DNA of 64,000 bases, taken from contig CM119265.1 of assembly GCA_051294375.1 (NCBI GenBank), positions 22,650,591 through 22,714,590 on the forward strand, written 5' to 3'. The DNA comes from Paraspadella gotoi. Its lineage: Eukaryota; Chaetognatha. Positions 29,284 through 40,100 of the stretch are shown one piece after another. The notes beneath the pieces were generated by a model, which was given only the letters and a program-made list of their open reading frames with translations, did no database searches and had not been told where the DNA came from. Numbering within the stretch: position 1 is the first letter of the stretch; each line of letters starts with the position of its first letter. A program made the translations under genes and the position numbers.

Positions 29284-32198
29284 ATGAGGGCTTCATTTGT
29301 TTTAAATTGGACTAATAATGCCTTTGCTAGAACATTTTGCAAGCGGTAAGTTATTTTCTTGATACGATTGCGAAAGTTCAGTCTTTGGAGATTCCTCTAC
29401 ACGAATCCGTCTCCATCAAATATATATAATGGTTTTGAACGTCTGATCTTTGATTTCGTTTCTTCGATCACAGGAAAAGACAATTTGGGTTAGAAAAGGG
29501 AATCGTATCTTTAGCAAGCTTCCACTTCTCTGCCGTCGCTGTTCCGACCAAGTCAAAACTATCTAAGTTGGAATGTGCCAAGAGGTATCGCTTTGAAAAA
29601 ACCTCTATGATATCCGCTCTTTCCTCTTCTTTCGCTTTTCACAACCGTTTCTAGGACATTGGTGCACACGTCCCGCTACGGACCGATCGACATTCCCCGA
29701 GATGACCTTTATTCTTTTCTTACCGCCGACTTCGCCTCCTTTCGAAAGCGGGTCGCCGCCGTCGACGCCCCCACGGGACGGGAATGTACCTACGAGGAGC
29801 TGCAACGCGGTACTGGCGAGTAATTGGCGTCTTCCTTTGATCGGATTTTTTCCTTCAGTATCGTCTCTCTTTGTGAAGACGCTGTCTCCTTGGGTTCGGC
29901 TCTTATCAAACGCGGGGTGCAGCCCGGCGACGTGGTGGGAGTCTGCTCTCCCAACTCGATCGAGTACATGACAACCATGCTCGGCGTGGCGGGAATCTGC
30001 GCCACGGTCTCGCCCATCAATCAGAACCTCAACGCGGAGGAGATGGAGGCGCAGATGAGAGAAGCGGGAATGAAGGTCGTCGTCACCACGAATGAATTGC
30101 TGCCGCTGGTGGCTGAAGCCTCGGCCAAAGTCGATGGAGCAAAGCCGGTCCGTTTCCGTTGACCCGTTTTTTTATTTTTACTTATTTTGAGGGAAGAGCG
30201 CTTCAAAAAAAAATAGTCAATTTACGAAACATAAAACGCCACGAAACATAACCAGGAATTGATCGTAGTGGGCGGGGCCTCGGGAGTCGATACTTTCGAC
30301 AGCCTCCTCGCTGACGCCGGCGATGCGTTTCCCTCCGAGAGCGCTCGTCGCTCCATCGTCGATCCTAAGAATCACGTGGCCATCATTCCGTTTTCCTCGG
30401 GGACGACTGGCATGCCAAAGGGCGTTATGATAACTCACTACAACATGATCGCCAACACCTGCCAGGTGTCGTCAAATCAGAATCTATTTTATAAAACTTT
30501 TCCTACTTTCATACTTTTGATTCCCGTTTGCCCGCAGGTCTCTGCTCACGACGACCTCGTGGGTCCAGAGATTAACGGATCGAGGACGAGAATCCTGTCG
30601 ATTCTGCCAATGTGGCACTCTTACATGATCTTGAGCGTCATGGGTAAATTGACGAAATTTGAAAGAGTTCGATGCCGTGGGTTTTCACTTTATATCTTAT
30701 ATCTTTCTCCCTCAAGTTTTGCTTCGTCACGGAAACATGTTCAGTATTTTGCCCAAGTTCGAACCGATTTCTTTTTTGGAAGCTATATCCAAATACAAAC
30801 TGGGTGAGCCGTTGTTCCCGAAGAATTTTCGATTTTCCCCCAAAAAAATCGTTGAAAGATTTAAAAACGAAGTCGTTCTTCAGATTTTCTGCCGATTGTC
30901 CCACCGTTGATCTTGTTTCTAGCGAAACATCCTCTCGTGGCTAAATATGACTTGTCATCGGTCAAGGGGAGTCCTTTCTATTTTTTTTTTCTCTCTGGCG
31001 CTTTTATACCACCTTCCTCGCTCCGCAGGATGTGCTCAGTGGCGCCGCTCCTCTCGGTCCCGATCTCCAAGCCGAACTCTCCGCGCGTCTCGGAATCTCC
31101 CGAATCCGTCAGGCTTGGGGCATGAGCGAACTGTCGCCCGGTGAGAATCGCCCTTGGATCCACGGGACGCGAGCTTGAAGCCTCAAGCCGTGTAATTTAC
31201 TAGTCGTGATTACCTCCAATCAATGATCTCAAAATCATTTCTCAAACATTCACTCTTACAACGACATCCGTCCCGCATCCACAGGCGTTACGATTGGGCC
31301 GGCGTCGGAACCGATTCCCGGGTCTTGCGGAGTCGTCATTCCCAACACCGAGTTGAAGGTGGTCGAAGTGGGGACGAGGAACACCAAGTCCGACGGCGAC
31401 GGAGAAATCGCTGTTCGTGGACCTCAAGTTATGAAGGCGCGTTAAAATTGAAACTTGACAATTTTCAATGGACCGGAGATCTTAATTCCGTTTCCTGTGC
31501 GACAGGGCTACTTGAACAACCTCCAAGCGACTCGTGATATGATCGACGATGAGGGATGGCTCTACACCGGTGACATTGGCCACGTGGACGAGAACGGTCA
31601 TCTAGTTATCGTCGACAGACTAAAGGAGCTCATCAAATACAAAGGCCACCAGGTTCCGACGCTGGACCCTGGCTGGAGGGCCAGGTACTCGTGAGTTCCA
31701 ATAAGACGCGACTGTCTCACTTTCCTTGGCAGGTGGCGCCGGCCGAGTTAGAGGGCGTCCTTTTGACCCATCCCGCCGTCGCTGACGCGGCGGTCATCGG
31801 CGTACCCGACGAAGCTGCAGGCGAGGTCCCGCGCGCCTTCGTTCAGTTAAAGACCGGCGTCGATGTTGCGGCCGCCGATGTCGCCGACTTCGTGAACTCC
31901 AGAGTCGGGGCCTTCAGCTGGCTCAGGGGAGGCGTCGAGTTTGTTCCTGGCATCCCCAAAGGTTTTTTCCTTCCATTCATTTTATGGGCTTAGGGCATTA
32001 TGCAGGGAAAATCACGGGCATTTCATTGGTCGCGATTTAGTTTCGAAGATCGCTGTGCAGTGCACATATGCACGTCTCCGTTACCACTAACGGGCTAATG
32101 CTTCTTTTTTTTTAGCTCAATCGGGCAAAATATTGCGAAAGGAATTGCGCGAAAAATACAAGGCCGAGATAGAAATGAGCGCCCGGGCTGATAATTGA
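29284..32198 (+). CDS. 4-coumarate-CoA ligase-like acyl-CoA synthetase (ANL superfamily)
   Basis: An acyl-adenylate-forming enzyme of the 4CL/firefly-luciferase-like group. The acid substrate cannot be told from sequence. The ATP/AMP-binding motif [21 protein letters not shown] is at about 30375-30450. [22 protein letters not shown] and [34 protein letters not shown] follow, then the C-terminal lid [37 protein letters not shown] and the catalytic-lysine region [15 protein letters not shown]. It ends ARADN with TGA at 32196-32198, so there is no peroxisomal SKL tail. Exons 29284-29345 and 29474-29584 add about 57 residues before the usual family start ([15 protein letters not shown]). They read [20 protein letters not shown], basic and poor in acidic residues like a mitochondrial presequence. 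Exon phases agree, but this first-exon model is less certain than the rest. Confidence 0.9.
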
Positions 32199-32532
32199 GG
32201 ATTTCGCCCAGTTTTTTTCGTTGGAGCGCCACGTTGGAATGTGCAGAACCCTCACCACGTTTTTAACGCATTTTTTCACCGTGTGTTTAAAAAAAGCTGT
32301 GTCAATGCAACCTGTTTTACGTTATTATATTTTCGTTCTTAATTTTAATCCTGCAAACCTTTAAATAGCATACTGCCAAATACGTTTGTTTTTATTCGGC
32401 TCAATCTTGTTACGTTACGTTACTCGTTAGATGTAATTTAGTATTTACCATCGTTGCCAAACAAGGGATGCGTTGATTCGAACGTCTTTTAAATTTTTAC
32501 AATTCACAGCCTTGAAAATTGAAATTGCAAAG
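32199..32532. other. acyl-CoA synthetase to GPD1 spacer
   Basis: About 330 bp, AT-rich. It holds the 3' UTR of one gene and the promoter of the next, with no separate feature seen. Confidence 0.6.
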
Positions 32533-35500
32533 ATGATTAGTCAGGTCGAGGAGAACCCATCGGAAGAGAAGTTATCGTGGCAGCCGAAGAAGGTCTGCAT
32601 CGTTGGATCCGGTGAGCGAATTCGTCGTGGAGCAATAAAGGTTATTTGTTAATCTATTTTTGACCGCGTTCAGGCAACTGGGGCTCCGCCATCGCGAAAA
32701 TCGTCGGCGTCAATGCCAAGTTGCGCGATGAGTTCGACGAAGAAGTTCGCATGTGGGTTTTTGAGGAAGAAATCGAGGGGCGAAAACTCACGGAAATCAT
32801 CAATACTGAGCACGAAAATGTCAAATATCTGCCCGGTTAGCGGGATCGAGGATTTTATTTTTAAAGATTTTACACGGATTACAAATGACTGTGGTTAATA
32901 TTTGTTCATTTCATTAGTTGGAAAAGTCCCTGACTGTTCTTAAAGGAAATTGATAATACTTTACATCATAGCAACTGGTGCGCTTGCCTTCCAGCAGCTT
33001 TTTTTGCAACATTTTCCCCTCTTATTTGATAGTTCAATTTTAAACTCATTGTAAAAAAATTGAGACATATTTTGAATTCTTTTACATTCATTAGTTAGTA
33101 TAATGACTTGGGAGTATGCAAAAAAATATATTAATATATTTCAAGGTTTAGTTGGGAAACTGGCTATTGCCAGATCATTGTTTTTTTCCAATTTTTTTTT
33201 CAATGCTGAAATTTTTATTTTCTATATGTTTTAACTAGAAAAACTATAAAATGAAAAAGGCTGTCATTTTGGTTGTGAAAAAGCTTTTGACATTTTCCAA
33301 GGGTGCAAAATCTGAAGTTGCTATAACAAATTATTTAGCCACAGTATTTGATCCTTTCATTTCACTCCCATTTGAAATCCGTGTATGTAACAAAAGAGTC
33401 ACTCGCGTTCCCTTTTTATCCCAGGATATTTGCTTCCGGAAAATATCATCGCCGTCCCGGATCTCCTGGAGGCAGCTGAAGGGGCAGACATTTTAATATT
33501 CGTCATCCCTCACCAGTTTCTCCCTCGATTATGTCTTCAGCTGAAGGTTTAATTCTATTTTCGCCAACATTTTCTCTCTCATAGATTGCTTTTTTTTTAT
33601 GTGATCGGATTTTTTAACCGTTAACTGCACCCACGTTTACCACGTTACTTCAGGGCACTGTGAAAGAGACGGCCGTCGGTATCTCGTTGATCAAAGGATT
33701 CGACACGTTGCCAGGCGGCGGACTTCGACTCATTTCCGAAGTTATCAGAGAGAACCTCGAGATTCAAACCGCCGTGCTTATGGGTAAAAACTCCGTGGGT
33801 CCCCCCCGGCTTTTGTTCCGACTTAGTTTCGGTTGACCGTATCAAAAAACCATTTTCCAGGAGCCAATTTGGCCAACGAGGTCGCTGCCGAACAATTTTG
33901 CGAGTCGACGATCGGTTGTAGCGACACAGAGATCGGTTATATGCTCAAAGGACTTTTTCAGGTCCGACTTCGTTCGTTTTTCAATTGCGATCACTCTCGA
34001 TTTCTCCCACGGCATCATGATTTTAATTTTAACTTGATACCCATGTCATCTTTACAGTCCCACTACTTTCGTATATCCGTCACCGATGACGCCAACACAG
34101 TGGAGATCTGTGGCGCGCTCAAAAATATCGTGGCGTGCGGCGCTGGCTTCGCCGACGGTCTAGGATTTGGCGACAACACCAAAGCGGCCATCATTCGATT
34201 GGGCCTGATGGAAATGGTGCAATATGTCAAGTCTTTTTACCCAGAATCCAAATCGGATACTTTTTTCGAGTCCTGTGGCGTCGCGGATTTGATCACAACC
34301 TGCTACGGAGGGCGAAACCGGAAATGTTCCGAGGCTTTTGCCAGGACGAAAAAGGTATGACCGCGGCTGTAAGTTGGCTTAAAGGTGTATGGGAGAACAT
34401 AGGAATCAAAATAAGTTGTGTTTTGCTTCGGATAGAACCATAGTGTAATTATAAAAAAACAGTTTTTATACTTTTTTACAAGTCTTAGACTAAAAAGAAA
34501 ACGCTTTAAGTTAAGAGATTATAGAAACTTTCGCCGAGAAATTCGTTCTCCTCTTTGAACGCTCCGAACTTCGTTCCCTCTCTAGAATTTCGTCGCCCGA
34601 ATCCGAGCCTTGGCAGCCCTTGTCGATCCCAATCCGCTCACTTTGCCCACTTAGCTCACTGGACTGGAGCTGACCGGTTTGGAAGCTTTGGCCGCTTTGT
34701 GCGATTCTCTTCGTGTTTCGTTGCATGATGATTTCATAGGAGTCGCGTCGGGTCAAGAGCGAGCTCGTCCCCGACGTCTCCACCCTTTTTGGCTCCCACT
34801 CGACGATTACGCTGGGCAACTTCGTCGCCTTTCGCTTATCTGTACGCCATGATTGATACGGTTGATTAATTGATTTGATTATTCGACTAGTCAAAATTGT
34901 ATCTATCCATGCATTATGCAAATTAATCCTTTACAAATCCTTTAATTTTCTTAATATCTTTCACAATTTTTGTATGCAGATTCGAAAACGAAAGTTTTAG
35001 TATTTTTACAACGATTTTTATTACAAAGTATTGGACATGTTTCGACTCTTGTTTTCGAGTCTTCATCAGCATCAACATGTTGTAAAAATACTAAAACTTT
35101 CGTTTTCGAATCTGCCATCTTATTGAACAACGAAAAGAGAGAAAAATTACACAATTTTTGTATGAAAATAGTTTATAACCTTTCTCTTGTTTCGTCAAAT
35201 GCGCCTCCCACAATTTTTGGATGTTTTTCAACTCGCGTTTGAGGCTTTTGTTGCTGGACCGACGGGCCGCGATAACGCGCCCTTTCAGCTCGTTTTGGTT
35301 TTCTGAGATGAAGTCGAGCATCCACTTGGAGCCTTCCGTCAGGTTCATGACCTCCACGGTGTTAGACGCGATGGAAAAGGTGTTGCGCCACCCGCTTAAG
35401 GCGTTGTATTCTTGGGTCGTTCTTTGGCATTCCTCGTTGAATCCCTTCCGAGGATTGATGCTTTCTTCGGCGAAAACGACTCGAATATTTCTGGTAAAAA

Positions 35501-36605
35501 AAGATGGTGAAAAAATTATTTATTAAAATTTCGCTCCTCTAATTTTTTTAAAGTGTCGCCTTTTTTGATGTACTCTCTCGATTTGTCGTTGAGGGTTAGG
35601 GATTGAACGCAGTGAAGAAAAACTCACGAATGGATGAGAGAGGTGGGGAAAGAGACAGTGGGTTGGATTTGTAGTGGAAATAATGACTTACTCATTCTCC
35701 GAAAGTAAAGCGTCCAACTCGTAAATAGCGAAGAACAAATCTTCGGTCATCGTGTATTCGGCGTCGATCTTAGTTCCCACGATGAGAAAGGGTTTTCTTT
35801 TGATGTCCGGGTGTTCGATCGTCTCTGAGAGGCGCTCCTTCGTATCCGACGAATTTCGGACGTCGGTCACGTCGATGGCGTAGATGACGCCCTGAACTTC
35901 CCCGAACATGACGGGCCAATCGGCGCGCAGAGCTTCCGTCCCACCGATTTCGTATATCACCACCTTTTTTGAGGGAAGGACAAAAGTCGTGCTTTTTCGA
36001 AAGGGGGGTAGCGGGGAAATTCTCTCGTACTTTGTGTCCGTGAAGGCAGTTGACTGTCTCTTTTCGCAGCCCCAACGTCGGAACTGTGGGCGTCTTGTCG
36101 TCGTTGGTTCCCGCCATCGTTTTCACCAATGTCGTTTTCCCCGATGATAGCGAACCGACGACCAAGACGGATTTCTGACGGCTTCCCCATTTTACGCACG
36201 CCATCCGCGTGACTGAGATAGATGGGGGGAAAACGATTTTCTACTGCAGAAACTATTGGTTCCACGGATTATGTTTTAGTAGAGTTTTTCTTCAAGTAGT
36301 ACGCCATTTTATACTCGGTTTTTAAACTCCGGTAGTTACTGCGTTTTAAATCAATTTTAAACAACTAAGTGTCTTAAAAAATTAAATCTTTTCTTATTCA
36401 GCCGATCGAAGAAATCGAGAAGGAATTATTAAATGGACAAAAACTACAAGGGCCAGAGACTGCCCGAGAAGTCTACTCCATGTTAGTGAAAAAGAACTTA
36501 ACGGAGAAATATCCTATGTTCGTCTCCATACATCAGATTTTTGAAGGCAAAAAGGACGTCACTGAATTCGTCGATTGCTTGCGTAATCATCCAGTGCACA
36601 TATAA
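32533..36605 (+). CDS. GPD1: NAD+-dependent cytosolic glycerol-3-phosphate dehydrogenase
   Basis: It interconverts dihydroxyacetone phosphate and glycerol 3-phosphate, linking glycolysis to lipid synthesis and the NADH shuttle. Seven exons (32533-32611, 32674-32835, 33425-33546, 33654-33783, 33861-33961, 34058-34354, 36402-36605) join to 364 residues, close to the family's 350. Motifs: Rossmann nucleotide loop [48 protein letters not shown], the substrate/catalytic block [34 protein letters not shown], and [21 protein letters not shown]. The last exon [21 protein letters not shown] ends at NHPVHI. The last intron (34355-36401, 2,047 nt) contains a complete antisense gene. The N-terminal extension [16 protein letters not shown] is slightly longer than in vertebrates. 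GPD1 versus GPD1L cannot be decided. Confidence 0.95.
34511..36204 (-). CDS. ARL13-like small GTPase, nested antisense in a GPD1 intron
   Basis: Four exons on the minus strand (36031-36204, 35692-35963, 35180-35490, 34511-34839) with GT-AG borders join in frame to 361 residues. The N-terminal half is a divergent ARF-like G domain. P-loop GSLSSGKTT lies near residue 17. The switch 2 region [14 protein letters not shown] replaces the ARF WDxGGQ and lacks the catalytic Gln, as in ARL13B. The G4 position reads GTKID where NKxD is usual. [20 protein letters not shown] and a long basic helix [16 protein letters not shown] follow, then a charged, probably disordered tail rich in Ser, Arg and Gln. 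This domain-helix-tail plan resembles ARL13B, the ciliary GTPase that acts as exchange factor for ARL3. No N-terminal Cys pair for palmitoylation is obvious (only MAC). ARL13 assignment is inference; another ARF-like GTPase is possible. Intron 3 holds a hammerhead foldback element. Confidence 0.7.
34977..35149 (-). mobile_element. hammerhead-bearing foldback element with 15-bp target duplication
   Basis: A 173-bp insertion lies between direct repeats CACAATTTTTGTATG at 34962-34976 and 35150-35164. Perfect 36-bp inverted arms (34977-35012 and 35079-35114) enclose a hammerhead-like motif on the minus strand. The arm TTGTAAAAATACTAAAAC and the plus-side tail AACAACGAAAAGAGAG resemble sequence after the motif at 18745. 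It lies in intron 3 of the nested ARL13-like gene, itself within GPD1. It has no coding capacity, so mobilisation must be in trans. A foldback arrangement of element ends recalls Penelope-like retroelements (inference). Confidence 0.75.
35034..35069 (-). ncRNA. hammerhead ribozyme-like motif, copy 2 (best conserved)
   Basis: Read on the minus strand: CTGATGA, an extra A, perfect 5-bp stem II GACTC/GAGTC with a GAAAACAA loop, then GAAAC, AT and GTC. The core matches the hammerhead consensus apart from one inserted A between CTGATGA and stem II, shared by all three copies. Stem III is the minimal AC/GT pair with a 2-nt loop. Flanks allow a weak stem I (GATG against CAAT). It is the most likely of the three to cleave. 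Confidence 0.7.
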
Positions 36606-37149
36606 TTTTAGATTATTGATCATTGAATAATGATCGATTAAGAGATTGTCACCGGATTTCCTCGAAAAATTTTTATGTGTACAAAACTTTATCCTGGTGA
36701 TCATTTCAATCGCGCTCTGAAGAGGAAATACGGAAAATCGTAGCCTTAGACATTTTATTTGATTGTAACCAAAGATTTGGAATCTGTTTATAGACCACAT
36801 CGTAACGCCGAGCTATAAAGTTGAATCGGTAGTTGGTCGAAACTCAAGAGCAAGAACTATTCCTGCTGTGATGTTATTTTTTTTTTTTTTTTACCAGATC
36901 AAAACAGTCTCGTGTGAGTATTTTTGAACTTTAGTTCTGCAATTTTTCTTCAAAAAAATGATTTCCTCTGAAAATATTTTTATTTTAGAACTCATTTACT
37001 TATTTATTGTTTACAAATTTAAGTTCAAAAATAGCGACATGATGATTGTGTGTCTTTTTATTGTTAATTCTAGTTTCATAATTAAAAACACGTTCTACTT
37101 AAAACTTTTTGATGAAAAAAAAATTATGAAAACTAATATTTGACAAGAT
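36606..37149. other. GPD1 to GGCX spacer
   Basis: A 544-bp AT-rich spacer with a T-run at about 36875-36893. Short open frames here are AT-driven noise. No feature is seen. Confidence 0.6.
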
Positions 37150-40100
37150 ATGGCCTCAGTTTCAAATCGGAAGGAGTCTTCCTCGATTAGGACTTCCAAA
37201 GTTAAACAATATAATCCGAGGTGACTTTGTCAACGTTGTTGAATTATTAATTTTACTTAAAAGAAATCACATTTAACTACTCTTTGTATGAAAATTAGTA
37301 GGTCCAAATTCGTGTTGGATCAATTGCTTAAATGGTTGTACCGGCCATCCGACCCTGCGTCTCTCGGGATCTTTCGGTTACTCTTTGGAATGTCAATGAT
37401 TCACGATATAATGAACGAAAGGTGAGTGTAGATATTTTGCTTAGTTTTAACGAGTCGATTTGTTAGTCATTTGGACAAAATTTCTGATTTCTTTTTTTCA
37501 TTATTTGTTCTCAGACATATGAGCCATTTGGATCGCATTTGGGGAGATCCCGTTCATTGTCATTTTCCTCTTTTTAACTTTTTGTACCCTGCCTCTCTCG
37601 CCTGGATGCACGTTATTTATCTTTTTATGCTCATAGGTAAGTTCTGTTTTTCTGTTGTCTAAAACCTAATCTTTTGATCAACTTACAAGTCTTACATACA
37701 TAATATTTTTAGGCGCGATTTGCGTTGCTCTTGGAATAGTGTTCGGGTTTACCGTTTGGATGTTTGTAATACCTTATTGGTACTTATTTCTTCTCGATAA
37801 GACAAGATGGAACAACCACTCTTACTTGTACGGCCTCGTTTCCATTTTGTTGTCCTTTACCAACGCCGGAAACTTTCTCAGCGTTGACTCTGTCCTTTTT
37901 CCCGAAAAGTCAAACGCCCACGTCCCGTTTTGGAATTACGCCATTCTGAGGTGGGAAATTGAACGAGCGACGTTTTTTCCTTATCCGTTATCCTCGTTTT
38001 TCACTACATGCGTCAGTTTTTATATTTTTCATTTTAGGTTTCAAATTTTTCTCGTTTACTTCATCGCGGGTCTGAAAAAGCTGGATCCTGATTGGGTGAC
38101 GGGATGGTCGATGCAGAATTTGTCGCGGCACTGGGTCTTTGAACCTTTCACCCATATAATGTCAAAAGAGGTTAGTTTTGGTAAAAGTTGAATTGATTCC
38201 GATCCTATCCCTCCGCGAAAACTTATGAAACCTTGTCGAAAATTCCAGTAGATGGTCGATCTCTTGGTTGTGCACGGTGGAGGATTGTTCCTTGATCTGT
38301 TCGGCGGTTGGCTACTGCTCTTCGACAAAACCAGGATTTTCGCTCTCGTTCTGCTATCTCAATTTCACGTCATGAACTCACAACTTTTTGAAATCGGTAA
38401 GGTTTAAATTAAAACTCATTAGGGGTTGGTGATTTACAATGACGCCCGTTTTTTCAGCTTTAATTCCGATTTTTTTTTTTTTTTTTTAAGGAATGTTCCC
38501 TTACGTCATGCTCGTGACGGGGGCCATTTTTTGCCACCCTGAATGGCCAAGAAAGGTTGGCGACGCTTTTCGAAAGATCAGCTGGAAAAATGTATGGGCC
38601 GTCAAAAAATGGGAAGAATCTCTTGACGTCCATCGATCACGAATCAGCCCATCTCCGTGGCATCCCTGCTTTCCTTCCGCCGATTGCCTCTACACAAAGG
38701 AGGAACTCAAACCCGACAGCCTTCACGACTCCGACGGATCCGCCTCATTCAGCCGCGCTCCTCCTCTCCGCTCCACCCCGTCCACTTCTCATAAAACCGT
38801 GGCGTCCCTTCTCATCGTCTACGCACTCCTCCAGTGCTTCTTGCCTTACTCCCATTTTCTCACAAAAGGCTACAACCTGTGGACGGAAGGCCTCTATGGC
38901 TATTCGTGGGACATGATGGTGCAGAGTTGGAGCATGCAACACATTCGAGTTCGCTTCGTCGATCGCGAGTCCAACGAGACCGGCTTCCTTAATCCCGACG
39001 CCATGACGATGGGCATGGGAAGGAGGTGGAGCTCTCACCCGGACATGGTCAAGCAGTACGCGGGCTGCGTCGAAAGGAAATTCCAAGAGTTGAACATTCG
39101 CAACTTTAGTCTTTACTTGGACGTCTGGCGTTCCATGAACGGACGATTTCAGGTTGGAATGATTGTGAAATTGTGAATAGTCAATATTAGAAAGTCTTTA
39201 ATCTCATCCTGGGTTCACCCCAATCTTGATTTTTATAGCAACGGATGTACGACCCCCGAGTGGACATTCTTCTCGCCGAATGGTCGCCTACGTCGTCGCT
39301 CGATTGGACTCTCCCGCTTCTGTCTGAACTGACCGACTGGCGAGGAAAGCTGTCAGAGATTCGGCGGGAATTGAAGGCAAAGGCGGAGGACGCCGAGGAG
39401 CCGTTGGCCCATGTGGTTTTCGTGGCCGACTTCCCCGGCCTCTTCCTCGAGAACTTTGTGCAACCAGAGATCGACGAGGCCTTTGTCGAGCTGCTGGATG
39501 GTCGCGCCTGGCTCGAATATGGAGGGAGCACCGGCGTCCAGTGGATTCAAAACGGAACGAATTTGGAGCCCGGAGTGAGGGTCAGGGTTTCGTCAGGAGA
39601 GTTTCATCGTGTGCATACGGTTGGTGAGTATTTCCACCTCACCCGCCCAGAAATCAATAACGGGTTTTACAAGTTGATAATAACAAAATCGACTTTAATG
39701 GTTCATTAATATGACAATAGAAATACATTGATTGACGCTACTTTTTGACCCAATGTCGACCGCGATTTAGTTGATTGGGCGTCAAACGATTTTGGGCCAA
39801 GTTGCGTTTGAGTCTGCAATTTGAAAGACCAATGGGTCGGGTACGCCCAAGTCGCCGTCCTCGCCATGTTCCTCCTCCACGCTAAAGCGTAAACCCATGG
39901 CCTTTAAAATGTTTTTTTTTTTGGGGGGGGGGCTTTTAAACTTGGGTTTACGTAATGTAATTCACAGAATATTACAAATTTTACCTTGTGTTTTTCATGT
40001 TGATAATTATCCTCTGTCGTTCTTCCAAGTTCTTCACGCCGAAACAAAAAATCTGGGGAAATTTGCTCTGTGAGATAACAGTTTGGCGATTCATTGATAA

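Noticed and set aside
36498-37143. Small AT-rich frames after GPD1
   Set aside because: Composition and overlap with the GPD1 last exon mark them as chance frames.
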